64,000 nucleotides of DNA from a virus: positions 1-64,000 of IMG/VR virus record IMGVR_UViG_3300042402_003388, one strand, 5' to 3'. The notes beneath the pieces are model-generated. The model saw only the letters and a list, made by a program, of their open reading frames with translations. It ran no database searches and was not told where the DNA came from. The stretch's first letter is position 1. The number at the start of each line of letters is the position of its first letter. This document shows positions 24,391-32,817 of the stretch, one piece after another. Position numbers and translations under genes: made by a program.

Positions 24391-25212
24391 ATGTTATTAA
24401 AAAAAGGTTCTAAAGGTGAAGACGTAAAAAAATTACAATCAAAATTAGGTCTTGTCGCTGATGGAGATTTCGGTCCTGGTACTGAAACAAAAGTTAAAGA
24501 ATGGCAAGCGGCAAACGGTTTAACTGCAGATGGTATCGTAGGTGACGGTACTTGGGGTAAAATGTTTGCGGGAGAAGTCATTAAAGAAGACGTGGTAATC
24601 CCAACGGGAGGACCATTAAAATTAGAAAAATTAAAAGGTCATATTCCTGACGCGGTAATCGCTCAAATTCCTGAGACTGCTGCTAAATTCAATATTACAA
24701 CACCATTAAGATTAGCCCATTTCTTGGCACAATGTGGTCACGAATCAGGAGGTTTTAAGGCGGTTAGTGAGAATGTAAACTATTCTGCAGATGGTCTTAA
24801 AAAAATATTTGGGAAGTACTTCCCTGGTAATTTGGCAGAGTCTTACGCAAGACAACCTGAAAAAATTGCATCTCGTGTTTACGGGGGTAGAATGGGTAAC
24901 GGTGACGAAGCGTCAAAAGAAGGGTTTAAATTCCGTGGAAGAGGCTACATCCAATTAACTGGAAAATCAAACTATACAAACTTTGCCAAGTTTATTGGTG
25001 AGGATACTGTGGCAAATCCTGATTTGGTTGCAACTAAATACCCATTAGCATCTGCGGCGTTTTTCTTTGACTCAAATAAACTTTGGTCTATTTGTGATAA
25101 AGGTGCTGACGAAGCGACAGTAACTGCGGTGACTAAAAGAGTGAATGGTGGGACTATTGGATTAGTCGATAGATTAAAACATTTTAAAGAATATTATTCA
25201 CTTTTAGCATAA
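24391..25212 (+). CDS. Endolysin: peptidoglycan-binding plus GH19 domain, 273 aa
   Basis: Residues 1-65 are a PG_binding_1 domain (GSKGEDVKKLQSKLG, DGDFGPGTETKVKEWQ). Residues about 85-273 are a glycoside hydrolase 19 lysozyme/chitinase-type catalytic domain with GHESGGFKAVSENVNYSADG (catalytic Glu pair) and FRGRGYIQLTGKSNY. It cleaves peptidoglycan glycan strands at lysis. No signal peptide, so a holin is needed; the small membrane proteins at 12897 and 49980 are candidates. Confidence 0.9.
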   Translation: MLLKKGSKGEDVKKLQSKLGLVADGDFGPGTETKVKEWQAANGLTADGIVGDGTWGKMFAGEVIKEDVVIPTGGPLKLEKLKGHIPDAVIAQIPETAAKFNITTPLRLAHFLAQCGHESGGFKAVSENVNYSADGLKKIFGKYFPGNLAESYARQPEKIASRVYGGRMGNGDEASKEGFKFRGRGYIQLTGKSNYTNFAKFIGEDTVANPDLVATKYPLASAAFFFDSNKLWSICDKGADEATVTAVTKRVNGGTIGLVDRLKHFKEYYSLLA

Positions 25213-25239
25213 ATCGTCATTGATTTAAAAAAAATTGTT

Positions 25240-25247
25240 TATATTTG
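25240..25247 (+). promoter_or_regulatory. Host-type -7 box
   Basis: TATATTTG, 24 nt before ATG 25272; the -33 element is weak. Confidence 0.4.
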
Positions 25248-25271
25248 CATTACACGATTAATAAGAAAAGT

Positions 25272-25499
25272 ATGATTGAAGATTTCAAAAAAGATTATGA
25301 TTGGGTAATCAACGTATTACAGTCTTGTACTAAACAAGGTCAATTAGACACTACTGAAAAATGTTATGGACAGTTTAAAGATAAGTGGTCAAGTTTTTTT
25401 AAATCAAACGATAGTCAAATAGATAAACTCACATTTGAATATGATGAAAAGTTTCAAATTATTTTGACTCATAAAAGAAACACATTGGGGTGGAACTAA
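25272..25499 (+). CDS. Small hypothetical protein, 75 aa
   Basis: Soluble, helical, with two Cys (QSCTKQ, EKCYGQ) and a C-terminal beta strand (FQIILTHKRNTLGWN). ATG 25272 is chosen over an in-frame TTG inside the promoter. Its stop codon lies in the loop of a terminator hairpin. Not recognised. Confidence 0.7.
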   Translation: MIEDFKKDYDWVINVLQSCTKQGQLDTTEKCYGQFKDKWSSFFKSNDSQIDKLTFEYDEKFQIILTHKRNTLGWN

Positions 25500-25514
25500 A
25501 CCACCCCATTTTTT
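25486..25514 (+). terminator. Terminator overlapping gene end
   Basis: TGGGGTGG/CCACCCCA followed by six T. Confidence 0.85.
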
Positions 25515-25519
25515 AAAAT

Positions 25520-25954
25520 ATGGAACAGACACAAATAGAATATAAAAGTGAATTTTTACCTGATGTAACCATTGTTGTGGTATTCAGTAACGACCCATTA
25601 TATCCGCAAGTTAAAGAGTATTTCGAGGAATATGGTTACGGTTTTATGGTACCAAATAAAAATTTGGTTATTATTGACGGTGATGTTTTAATGGATGAAG
25701 GTAATGAAGGGGTTTTGAAATTTATTGAGGCTCACGAAGTATCTCATATACTTTTAGACCATTCAGGTCCTAGAGATGAAAGAGAAGAGCTTGAAGCGGA
25801 TTTAGGGGCTTACCTTATTTTACAATATTATGGGTATGAAAAACCTATCGAATTATTATTAAAACACTTTAAAGAGCGACACGGTATGGAGTTTAATGAA
25901 GACTTATTACCTGAAATATCAAAAAAATTGGGTCTAACAGACTCTGAAGATTGA
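25520..25954 (+). CDS. ImmA/IrrE-like HExxH metallopeptidase, 144 aa
   Basis: FIEAHEVSHILLDH contains HEVSH (HExxH), and EREELEADLGAYLIL supplies the downstream Glu/Asp typical of ImmA/IrrE-type zinc peptidases. It is single-domain, without a signal peptide. Family members cut repressors or small proteins; the target here is unknown. It starts a few bases after the previous terminator with no obvious own box. Confidence 0.75.
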   Translation: MEQTQIEYKSEFLPDVTIVVVFSNDPLYPQVKEYFEEYGYGFMVPNKNLVIIDGDVLMDEGNEGVLKFIEAHEVSHILLDHSGPRDEREELEADLGAYLILQYYGYEKPIELLLKHFKERHGMEFNEDLLPEISKKLGLTDSED

Positions 25955-25973
25955 TTTTTTTAAATATTTGTTA

Positions 25974-25980
25974 TATTTAT
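25974..25980 (+). promoter_or_regulatory. Late-type TATTTAT box, no ORF directly after
   Basis: TATTTATTAAAAC precedes a short non-coding stretch that ends in the terminator at 26025, so it could drive a roughly 70-nt RNA. Confidence 0.3.
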
Positions 25981-26024
25981 TAAAACATCCGCCCTTCTTT
26001 GGGTGTCTATATATATCCTGTATC

Positions 26025-26056
26025 AAAAGACCTGAGAGAAATCTTAGGTCTTTTTT
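26025..26056 (+). terminator. Terminator
   Basis: AAAAGACCT/AGGTCTTTT stem with T6. Its left arm is part of a 21-nt sequence repeated at 41387. Confidence 0.75.
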
Positions 26057-26085
26057 GTTTTATTAAAAATTAATCACTATCTTTG
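26054..26085 (+). promoter_or_regulatory. Host-type promoter
   Basis: TTTG (26054-26057), N20, TATCTTTG (26078-26085); ATG 26101 follows by 15 nt. Confidence 0.65.
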
Positions 26086-26100
26086 TAAAAAATTAAAATT

Positions 26101-26736
26101 ATGAAAGTAGGATTTGCGGATAGTTTTGGAGACAGTCTTAAAAGAATGATACAACACCAAACTTGGTGGTATAAAACATATGAATTATTTAGGTATGACC
26201 TACCAAGATTCTTTAAGAATGTTTGGACGTTTAGAAAGGCATTATGGAAACATTATTGGTTTGACCATCACGGAACGTTAATGTTTCTTGAGATTGGATT
26301 AACTAATATCTCAGATACTGTTGAAAAGTACGGTAATGAGGTCGATGGTCCCCGTTTAAAGAAGGTTGCAGCGATGCGTAGAGCAATTGAGTTAATCAGA
26401 AACTACAATCAAGACAAGTACATTGAGATGGCGGAAAAAGAGATTGGTGAATTAGTGATTCACGATTGGGAATTTGAACCTGTTGAGGATAAACCAGGGT
26501 ACAGTCGTTTAATCGATAAAGATACTGACGAAGAAAGAATTCACAATCGTAAAGTATTTGACAGAGCACACGAGATTGAGGAACAAGAATGGAATGAACT
26601 TTTTAAAATCTTAAAAGGTCAGGATTATAAAGAATATCGTGAATTATACGACTCTCAAACAGAAGAAGAGAAAAAAGAACGAGAACTTTGGAACGAATGG
26701 TTCGATGGTTCTGGAATAAAAGGTTGGTGGGATTAG
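26101..26736 (+). CDS. Conserved-looking phage hypothetical protein, 211 aa
   Basis: Rich in Trp, Lys and Glu. The N-terminal third (WWYKTYELFRYDLPRFFKNV ... RKALWKHYWFDHHG) is an aromatic-basic region reminiscent of hypothetical proteins in T4-like phages. A helical middle and a very charged C-terminus ending GIKGWWD follow. Expression from a host-type promoter suggests early or middle timing. Function unknown. Confidence 0.7.
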   Translation: MKVGFADSFGDSLKRMIQHQTWWYKTYELFRYDLPRFFKNVWTFRKALWKHYWFDHHGTLMFLEIGLTNISDTVEKYGNEVDGPRLKKVAAMRRAIELIRNYNQDKYIEMAEKEIGELVIHDWEFEPVEDKPGYSRLIDKDTDEERIHNRKVFDRAHEIEEQEWNELFKILKGQDYKEYRELYDSQTEEEKKERELWNEWFDGSGIKGWWD

Positions 26737-26746
26737 AAATTATTAT

Positions 26747-26754
26747 TATCTTTG
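26747..26754 (+). promoter_or_regulatory. Host-type -7 box, leaderless
   Basis: TATCTTTG ends 4 nt before ATG 26759; a TTGG lies 19 nt upstream. Confidence 0.6.
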
Positions 26755-26758
26755 TACT

Positions 26759-27475
26759 ATGAAAATTACATTTATATCAGATACACACACAAAACACAAA
26801 CACATAACTCAGGATTTACCTGGTGGTGATTTGTTAATCCACGCAGGAGATATGTCTTCTATGGGTTATGAACACGAAATTAGAGAATTTTGTAAATGGT
26901 TCGATAGTATTGATAACTACGACCACAAAATCTTTATTGCGGGTAATCACGATTGGGGTTTCCAAAACAATGCTGAGAAATCAATGGAGATTGTTAACTC
27001 ATACAAAACCGTTGACTATCTACAAGATGATTGGATGATTGTTGGAGATGGTGACCCTCATTCTGCGGATGTAAAAACCGCCAAAGTCTACGGTAGTCCT
27101 TGGCAGCCTGAGTTTTATAATTGGGCGTTCAACCTACCAAAAAATGGTTCTGAGTTATTAGAGAAATGGAATGCAATCCCTGAGGATACGGATATCTTAA
27201 TTACTCACGGTCCTGCGTGGGGATTCTTGGATGATGTTGAAGGTAGAAGAGGAGACCATTTAGGTTGTGAATTATTAGCAGAGAGAATTAAAACTATCAA
27301 ACCAAAAATTCACGTTTGTGGTCACATCCACACTGGATACGGCCACTACTTTGATGGACACACTCATTATTTCAACGCGTCGGTATTGAACGAAAGATAC
27401 CTTTACGCACATACCCCTTGGAATATCGATTGGGACCCAATCACAAATAAAGTTACTTTTTTGGGTAATGATTAA
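26759..27475 (+). CDS. Calcineurin-like metallophosphoesterase, 238 aa
   Basis: All core motifs are visible: ISDTHTKH, HAGDMSSMG, AGNHDWG, LITHGPAWG and CGHIHTGYG, giving a dinuclear metal site. Length fits single-domain phosphoesterases. The substrate may be a nucleotide, cyclic phosphate or RNA end; a second, unrelated member is at 55913. It is leaderless behind a host-type -7 box and closes with a terminator. Confidence 0.85.
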   Translation: MKITFISDTHTKHKHITQDLPGGDLLIHAGDMSSMGYEHEIREFCKWFDSIDNYDHKIFIAGNHDWGFQNNAEKSMEIVNSYKTVDYLQDDWMIVGDGDPHSADVKTAKVYGSPWQPEFYNWAFNLPKNGSELLEKWNAIPEDTDILITHGPAWGFLDDVEGRRGDHLGCELLAERIKTIKPKIHVCGHIHTGYGHYFDGHTHYFNASVLNERYLYAHTPWNIDWDPITNKVTFLGND

Positions 27476-27502
27476 AAGAGCCACCTTCGGGTGGTTTTTT
27501 TA
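27474..27502 (+). terminator. Terminator
   Basis: CCACC-TTCG-GGTGG followed by T7. Confidence 0.85.
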
Positions 27503-27511
27503 TTTCCAAAG

Positions 27512-27518
27512 TATTTAT
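27512..27518 (+). promoter_or_regulatory. Late-type TATTTAT box
   Basis: GTATTTATTTGTATG: 4-nt gap to ATG 27523. Confidence 0.6.
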
Positions 27519-27522
27519 TTGT

Positions 27523-28110
27523 ATGAGAAGATTTGAAAATGAATTACCTGTATCGGTATTAAAAATGATTATCAAAGAAATTGATAAAGAATCCGCAGAA
27601 AAAAATATTGATTGGACTTACGACGACGTTTATGATGATAATGTTTTAAACTTAATTGATTCTTCTCTTAAGAAATTTGGTATTACTGACATTGATTGGG
27701 AAGACTATGGATTTTTTTGGAAATTATACCAAGACAACCATAACTTTAACGGGGATGGGGATATTACAATCCCAAGAATGATGGAATTTCCTGTCACGAT
27801 TAGAGTTGATGTAAGTAAACAGACTACTGAAAAATATTTACACAGTATTAATACATATTCTAAAGATTATGTTAGCGGGTTTATTTATAATGACCCTGAT
27901 GGGTTTGATTATTATACTGGTGAGTTTATTGATGAAGATATCTATGATTCTGACACAGGAGATTGGGAAATTACTCATATTGGGAAAGCAACATTAGTAG
28001 AATCAAAGAGACCTAAAAAAGTTTTGACAGAATCTCAAAATAGAGAATTACAAGACTTACTAATAATGAAAAAAACAATAGAACAAAGAATTAAGACCCT
28101 TTCTTCCTAA
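27523..28110 (+). CDS. Hypothetical acidic protein, 195 aa
   Basis: Not recognised. It is Asp/Tyr-rich in the centre (DPDGFDYYTGEFIDEDIYDS). The C-terminus (KRPKKVLTESQNRELQDLLI) contains the LTES string seen in the N-terminal tags but here internal. It is leaderless behind a late box and converges with a small minus-strand gene, overlapping by 20 nt. Confidence 0.65.
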   Translation: MRRFENELPVSVLKMIIKEIDKESAEKNIDWTYDDVYDDNVLNLIDSSLKKFGITDIDWEDYGFFWKLYQDNHNFNGDGDITIPRMMEFPVTIRVDVSKQTTEKYLHSINTYSKDYVSGFIYNDPDGFDYYTGEFIDEDIYDSDTGDWEITHIGKATLVESKRPKKVLTESQNRELQDLLIMKKTIEQRIKTLSS

Positions 28111-28324
28111 CGGTTTTCTTTTCCGCAGCAATATGGTCTTTTAAGGTCTTTTTCTTATCAGGGGTTTCGTGAACGTAACCCTTTTTATATTTAACCTCAA
28201 CCTCAACAGGACCTGTTGTAGTTCTATTTAAATCGTACTTCCATATTGAAATTGTAAATTCATCTTCATAAATTCTTTCAAATTTAGTTGGTCTGTCTCC
28301 TTTAATGTTATTTGGTTTACTCAT
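28091..28324 (-). CDS. Small basic hypothetical protein, 77 aa
   Basis: Lys-rich with a short beta segment (FERIYEDEFTISIWKYDL) and a basic tail (EKKTVRKKGS). A late box on the minus strand lies 11 nt before the start. Not recognised. Confidence 0.6.
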   Translation of the reverse strand: MSKPNNIKGDRPTKFERIYEDEFTISIWKYDLNRTTTGPVEVEVKYKKGYVHETPDKKKTLKDHIAAEKKTVRKKGS

Positions 28325-28335
28325 AGGACAAAGTT

Positions 28336-28342
28336 ATAAATA
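28336..28342 (-). promoter_or_regulatory. Late-type TATTTAT box (minus strand)
   Basis: ATATTTATAACTTTG on the minus strand, 11 nt before start 28324. Confidence 0.45.
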
Positions 28343-28344
28343 TT

Positions 28345-28376
28345 TTTGTAAAATAAAAAATAAAATTGTATTTTTG
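28345..28376 (+). promoter_or_regulatory. Host-type promoter, leaderless
   Basis: TTTG (28345-28348), N20, TATTTTTG (28369-28376), 4-nt gap to ATG 28381. Confidence 0.65.
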
Positions 28377-28380
28377 TACT

Positions 28381-28839
28381 ATGAAAAAAATAATATTATT
28401 CCTTTTAGTTTTAATTAGTGTTCCGTCTTACGGACAATACTCAGGATTAACGGTAATCCCTGAGGATAGAAGTGTAATTTGTTCATTCGAGAATATCAAT
28501 GACGATAACTTTGGATTTTATATTGGGGCCTTTTATAAAATTGGTGCAACATCTAATCCGTATATCTATCGAACCCCTTACGCATATTTTAATAGAATAG
28601 GTATTAACTACGGATTTTTAAAGTGTGGGTTAGTTGTTGGTGCTGGTGTTAAGACTGATTTAACTATAGGTCCTGACCCTGTTTTTTATCCTGATGTTAT
28701 GGTTAAACTACAACCAATAAAACTTTTAACCCGTAATAAAGACATATGGGATATATCTGTTACTGTTGGAGTTACTGACATACCGTATATTGGTTTTGGA
28801 ATTTCTATACCTTATCGGTACGGAACCTACTATCGATAG
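28381..28839 (+). CDS. Secreted, probable small outer-membrane barrel protein, 152 aa
   Basis: A signal peptide (1-18, SYG/Q) is followed by repeated short amphipathic strands (FGFYIGAFYKIG, AYFNRIGINYGFL, CGLVVGAGVKTD, IPYIGFGISIPYRYG), typical of an eight-stranded outer-membrane barrel. A host-type leaderless promoter suggests early expression. A possible role is altering the cell surface, for example superinfection exclusion. Confidence 0.7.
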   Translation: MKKIILFLLVLISVPSYGQYSGLTVIPEDRSVICSFENINDDNFGFYIGAFYKIGATSNPYIYRTPYAYFNRIGINYGFLKCGLVVGAGVKTDLTIGPDPVFYPDVMVKLQPIKLLTRNKDIWDISVTVGVTDIPYIGFGISIPYRYGTYYR

Positions 28840-28846
28840 TATTTAT
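28840..28846 (+). promoter_or_regulatory. Late-type TATTTAT box
   Basis: GTATTTATTGTTATG: 4-nt gap to ATG 28851; the box overlaps the upstream stop. Confidence 0.55.
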
Positions 28847-28850
28847 TGTT

Positions 28851-29843
28851 ATGAACAATAACCCAAATTTATATAATATAGTCAATAGAGTAATTAAAGA
28901 TAAGGTTTTCCAATACGAGGGACCTTTTGTTAGTGGAGCCCCTGATTTCAAGATTAAGTGTTCATTTAAAATTGAATTAGTGGGTGACGTTGAGTTACTT
29001 CATATGGGGGAACCTAGAAATCACGTTGGGGTTAAAGTTTATATTACTGAATTTACTCCACATCAGTTTTCGGACTTATTAGATAAATGTGATACTCGAA
29101 ATAAGTGTTGGGATAGGTCCTACCATTTTACAAGAGAACTTACTCAATACATTTGGAGAGTATTACAACATTTTAGTATAAATGATGACCCTAGTATTGA
29201 ATCAATCGAATATATAGGTAAAAAATATGACCCATTAGAAACACACCCTGAAATGATTAAAGAAACTAAATCAGAAAAAAGAAACGTAGTTAGAAAAGTT
29301 GTTGAAGATATTGTTAGAGTATTTAAAACCCGAGGAGAGGGGGATTATTTATTGCCTGAGGATATTAGTGAAGAAATTACGTATAACTTTCATAATTTAA
29401 AAACAGAATTTAATCTTGAGTTAACCATTATTAAATCGGATGAAATCGAGGATTACGAACTTGATGGTGGTTATTATGATGATGAGGACACTATGGAGAT
29501 TGAAATTATCTACAATGAAAATGCGTTTCCACAAAAAATGTATGATTTAGTTGGTAGTTTAAATGAAACTGTTAGACACGAATTACAACATTTAATACAG
29601 TCGGAAAGGGGTGATTACAAACCAAGTAACCCGACTAACAATCCTAAGAAATATTATGTACAACCACACGAGTTAGATGCTCAGGTTGCGGGTCTTAAAC
29701 GAATTTCTAAAATAAGAAAACAACCATTTGAACAAAGTGCACGAGAATGGTTTGCAAAAAATAAATCTAAACATACCTTAGATGATAAACATCAAGAGAA
29801 GGTAATTCAAAGAATCTTACAGTACTATAAGGATGGCAAATAA
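28851..29843 (+). CDS. Protein with C-terminal HExxH metallopeptidase-like domain, 330 aa
   Basis: Residues 1-150 are a mixed alpha/beta domain. After a linker, residues about 150-330 contain ETVRHELQHLIQSERG (HELQH, HExxH type) and HELDAQVAGLKRI as a likely third ligand region. This is the third HExxH protein in the window. Target unknown. The start codon of the next gene lies 11 nt inside this one. Confidence 0.7.
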   Translation: MNNNPNLYNIVNRVIKDKVFQYEGPFVSGAPDFKIKCSFKIELVGDVELLHMGEPRNHVGVKVYITEFTPHQFSDLLDKCDTRNKCWDRSYHFTRELTQYIWRVLQHFSINDDPSIESIEYIGKKYDPLETHPEMIKETKSEKRNVVRKVVEDIVRVFKTRGEGDYLLPEDISEEITYNFHNLKTEFNLELTIIKSDEIEDYELDGGYYDDEDTMEIEIIYNENAFPQKMYDLVGSLNETVRHELQHLIQSERGDYKPSNPTNNPKKYYVQPHELDAQVAGLKRISKIRKQPFEQSAREWFAKNKSKHTLDDKHQEKVIQRILQYYKDGK

Positions 29844-30954
29844 AGTATTAAGGAGAGTCGTAACTGAATATCTTAAAAGATTGGCTGAACCCAGAGTTAA
29901 AAAACTAACAGGGATAGATATTGATATCTCATTATGGGGTGTTAATAGTTATAATGAACTTTCGGGTACTCAAGGTAAAGTTTTTATAGATTTTGACCCT
30001 ATGGTTAATCGAAATACAAAAGAGGGTAAAATTATTGGTAAAGTAATAACCACATATGCCGAAGACGCTCTAAAGTTTGTTGGTCAGGAAAAGTATTATA
30101 AAGTTTATATTAACCAAAGAACTTTAGACCCTTTGGATGAACAGGTTGAAGAAGATGTTGAGGAACCCGTCAATAGTAACGAATATAAATTACTCGAGAG
30201 ATTATTATCCCATAAGGAGTATGAAGATAATGGGATTGTTTTTAAATTCGCCAATTTCACACACAAAAAAAATGTATTATCGGTTACAGTTAATTGTGAA
30301 GTACCTGAAAATAGGGGTTGGAATGAGTATATGCTTGAATTCTTTGCATATAATGTGATAAATGAAAAAATTAAGTTTATCGACCCAACAGGTTTGATGG
30401 ATGTTAAATTAGATAGGGTTTATGTTAATGGTATCCCGATTAAAAAAAATGATTATTACCTACCTACTAAGTTAGAAGATAAATTAGAAAATATTTTTAA
30501 AAAACTACCTGATTTTGGTATTTCTTATAATGACTTTGGTGTTTTATTTAATGTAAAATATGAGGGTATGTATGACCTATATAATGATGATTATCAAATT
30601 GTGGTTAACTGTGGGTTTACGATTGATAAGATTATTTTAAAAAAATACGATTCAAATAAAAAAATAGTAATTACTTCGGTACCTCAGGATTTGGCAGAAT
30701 CTTTATATACTTTATTAATGGAAAGTACTGACACCGAACTAGAAGAACTTAGGTATCATATCGAAGGTCTCACATATAGAGAAGTTTTTGTTGACGCATT
30801 TAGTCTAAATGAGACTGAAGAAAATTATTTGGCAGTTTATTTAATACCTCAAAAAATATGTGGTAAAAAAATAGAAGCTTATTCTGGTGGTGATATGGAT
30901 GAAAATGATATTGAAGAATACTTCAGAAAATTAGTCTCTAAATCTATTAACTAA
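29833..30954 (+). CDS. Hypothetical protein, 373 aa
   Basis: Not recognised. A helical N-terminus (LRRVVTEYLKRLAEPRVKKL) with VVTE is tag-like but weak. The body is mixed alpha/beta with two similar-looking halves (IVFKFANFTHKKNVLSVTVN and GVLFNVKYEGMYD...QIVVN), which could be an internal duplication. It is translationally coupled to the metallopeptidase-like gene and converges with the next gene. Confidence 0.65.
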   Translation: MANKVLRRVVTEYLKRLAEPRVKKLTGIDIDISLWGVNSYNELSGTQGKVFIDFDPMVNRNTKEGKIIGKVITTYAEDALKFVGQEKYYKVYINQRTLDPLDEQVEEDVEEPVNSNEYKLLERLLSHKEYEDNGIVFKFANFTHKKNVLSVTVNCEVPENRGWNEYMLEFFAYNVINEKIKFIDPTGLMDVKLDRVYVNGIPIKKNDYYLPTKLEDKLENIFKKLPDFGISYNDFGVLFNVKYEGMYDLYNDDYQIVVNCGFTIDKIILKKYDSNKKIVITSVPQDLAESLYTLLMESTDTELEELRYHIEGLTYREVFVDAFSLNETEENYLAVYLIPQKICGKKIEAYSGGDMDENDIEEYFRKLVSKSIN

Positions 30955-31551
30955 TTTTGTAATCAACTCTCTTAAGGTATTACCCGAAATCGCCGTTAAT
31001 CCAAACGACATTAATCTAATTACAATTTCTTTAACCTCTGGTTTAGTAACACCAGTTTGAGACATATCCCACAATATAGGTAAGATAGGGATGATAAATG
31101 CGTAACTCATAATATTAGTTACACTTGATAAAGTCATATTAAGACTTTGAATAAAATTAAGAAATACTTTCTTTAATTTAGAACCTTTTGATAAAACTCT
31201 GTTAAACTCATCAACAATACCTTCATCCTTAATAACTTTAAGTAATTCGTTTATAACACTTTTACTTTCACCATAAAGGATTGCCGTAGTTGCACATAAT
31301 ATAGATGCAATTTGAAAGTCGTTTAAATTGAAATCTCCGTTTTGAATGAATTCATTTAAAGGGGCCATTACACCACCTACACCTGCACCCCATATTAATA
31401 ACATCTTTAAGTTAATCCCAACGTCCTGTTGAGTCTTTTCAATAACCATTGTTGCAAACTCTTTTAAATCCTCTAAAACATTGTTTAATGAGTTTTTAGA
31501 CGATTCTAATAGAATTGTTCGATATTGATTCTCTGTTATTAATACTTTCAT
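30931..31551 (-). CDS. Tagged membrane protein, 206 aa
   Basis: MKVLITENQYRTILLE, then S, combines the ITE tag type with a LLE cut site. Hydrophobic segments near 50-75, 90-110 and 150-175 suggest membrane insertion after processing. It could be a pore-forming ejection protein. The start at 31551 is set by the late box; a longer frame would cross the divergent promoter. Confidence 0.7.
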   Translation of the reverse strand: MKVLITENQYRTILLESSKNSLNNVLEDLKEFATMVIEKTQQDVGINLKMLLIWGAGVGGVMAPLNEFIQNGDFNLNDFQIASILCATTAILYGESKSVINELLKVIKDEGIVDEFNRVLSKGSKLKKVFLNFIQSLNMTLSSVTNIMSYAFIIPILPILWDMSQTGVTKPEVKEIVIRLMSFGLTAISGNTLRELITKLVNRFRD

Positions 31552-31557
31552 ACAACA

Positions 31558-31564
31558 ATAAATA
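31558..31564 (-). promoter_or_regulatory. Late-type TATTTAT box (minus strand)
   Basis: TATTTATTG on the minus strand, 6 nt before start 31551; divergent partner at 31574. Confidence 0.55.
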
Positions 31565-31573
31565 TAATGAATA

Positions 31574-31580
31574 TATTTAT
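31574..31580 (+). promoter_or_regulatory. Late-type TATTTAT box
   Basis: ATATTTATTATT, 14 nt upstream of ATG 31595. Confidence 0.5.
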
Positions 31581-31594
31581 TATTAAAAAAAGAT

Positions 31595-32176
31595 ATGATA
31601 AATCCCGAGTTACAAGTTGATGATAAAGTAATGTTACTACATATGGAAGGTGAGATGATGTCACCTGGTAGTAAAGGTACCGTCATTAAAGTAAGTAGAG
31701 ACCCTTTTGAAAAGGATGGTGTGATTTATAGTGTTAGATGGGAAGACGGTAGTCAATTATCTTTATTATCTGTAACAGATGCTTGGAAAAAATTAGAGCC
31801 GATTCAAGAAAACTCATTTGATAAAGCAAAATGGTTTATTGATAATAAAACTATTGTTGAGAATTTTAATACAAGATTTTTAGGTCAATACTTGGAAAAG
31901 GTAAGAGAGTCAGGAATAACTAATATGTTTGGGGCTTCACCATATCTTTATCTTGGTAAAGAACGAATTGAACACGAATTTAAATATAAAAATATTGGTG
32001 ATGAAGAGTCTTTTGATGAGGTTTTAGAATTGGCTGATAAATCTCAACACGAGATGGTTAAGGGTGTTATGAAAGTTCTCGAGAAAGAAGGTAAAGAAAT
32101 GGACATTAACCTAATAAACAGATATATTCAAAGGTACGCATCCCTGATGTTAAATTATTGGATTAAAATCCATTAA
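31595..32176 (+). CDS. Hypothetical protein with N-terminal SH3-like segment, 193 aa
   Basis: Residues 5-60 (VDDKVMLLHMEGEMMSPGSK, GTVIKVSRDPFEKDGVIYSV, RWEDGSQLSL) resemble a KOW/SH3-like beta-barrel for nucleic acid or protein binding. The remainder is helical and charged. Function unknown. About 135 nt of leader-like sequence without a gene follows. Confidence 0.65.
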   Translation: MINPELQVDDKVMLLHMEGEMMSPGSKGTVIKVSRDPFEKDGVIYSVRWEDGSQLSLLSVTDAWKKLEPIQENSFDKAKWFIDNKTIVENFNTRFLGQYLEKVRESGITNMFGASPYLYLGKERIEHEFKYKNIGDEESFDEVLELADKSQHEMVKGVMKVLEKEGKEMDINLINRYIQRYASLMLNYWIKIH

Positions 32177-32289
32177 AAGAAAGAATGGGAAGAGTAATGA
32201 AGAGAAATAAGTTACCAAGATATTAAACCAAAAACCCTTCCCCAATTCTTATATATCAAACATAACAAACATTAACTGAGAGGTCAATA

Positions 32290-32296
32290 TATTTAT
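32290..32296 (+). promoter_or_regulatory. Late-type TATTTAT box
   Basis: ATATTTATATAAA, 17 nt upstream of ATG 32314. Confidence 0.5.
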
Positions 32297-32313
32297 ATAA
32301 AAAAACAAAAACT

Positions 32314-32766
32314 ATGAGCGGATTATTTTTAGCAATAACAAAAGAAGAAAAAGAGAATATATTAGATAAACACAAAACCGTGTATGATGGTTACGCAACA
32401 AATAACCAACAATCTAATATGACTCCATTATATACCCAAGATTTTGCAAATGATAAAGATGGGGTACAGATTGACCATTTAGGTAATGTGTCAAAATACA
32501 ACAATAAAATGTATATGAAAGAATCTAAGAACGTTTGTGATGAGTGTGGATTATACGAAGAGGTTTGTGAATGTGGTCACGGTGAAGTTAAAGGTATTGG
32601 AGGTTCTGATGAGTTTGACTACGTTGAGGAAGAAGAATGTACTGAATGTGGTGAAATGGAAGAAATGGATTCAGAATACTTAGAGGATGACTCTATCGAA
32701 GACGACTTCAAAGAAAAATTACAAGAATCTTTAGATATGTTCAAAAGATTTAAAAAATATAATTAA
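32314..32766 (+). CDS. Tagged Cys-rich acidic protein, 150 aa
   Basis: MSGLFLAITKEEKENILDKH is the ITE/ITK tag type. The middle has CDECGLYEEVCECGHG and EECTECGE, two probable zinc-binding knots, in a very acidic context. The C-terminus is helical (KLQESLDMFKRFKKY). It may be an internal zinc-binding head protein. Not assigned to a family. Confidence 0.7.
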   Translation: MSGLFLAITKEEKENILDKHKTVYDGYATNNQQSNMTPLYTQDFANDKDGVQIDHLGNVSKYNNKMYMKESKNVCDECGLYEEVCECGHGEVKGIGGSDEFDYVEEEECTECGEMEEMDSEYLEDDSIEDDFKEKLQESLDMFKRFKKYN

Positions 32767-32817
32767 AAGTGGATTTTTAATTTTTTTGAGATATTTTATT
32801 GTTATAAATAATATTTT

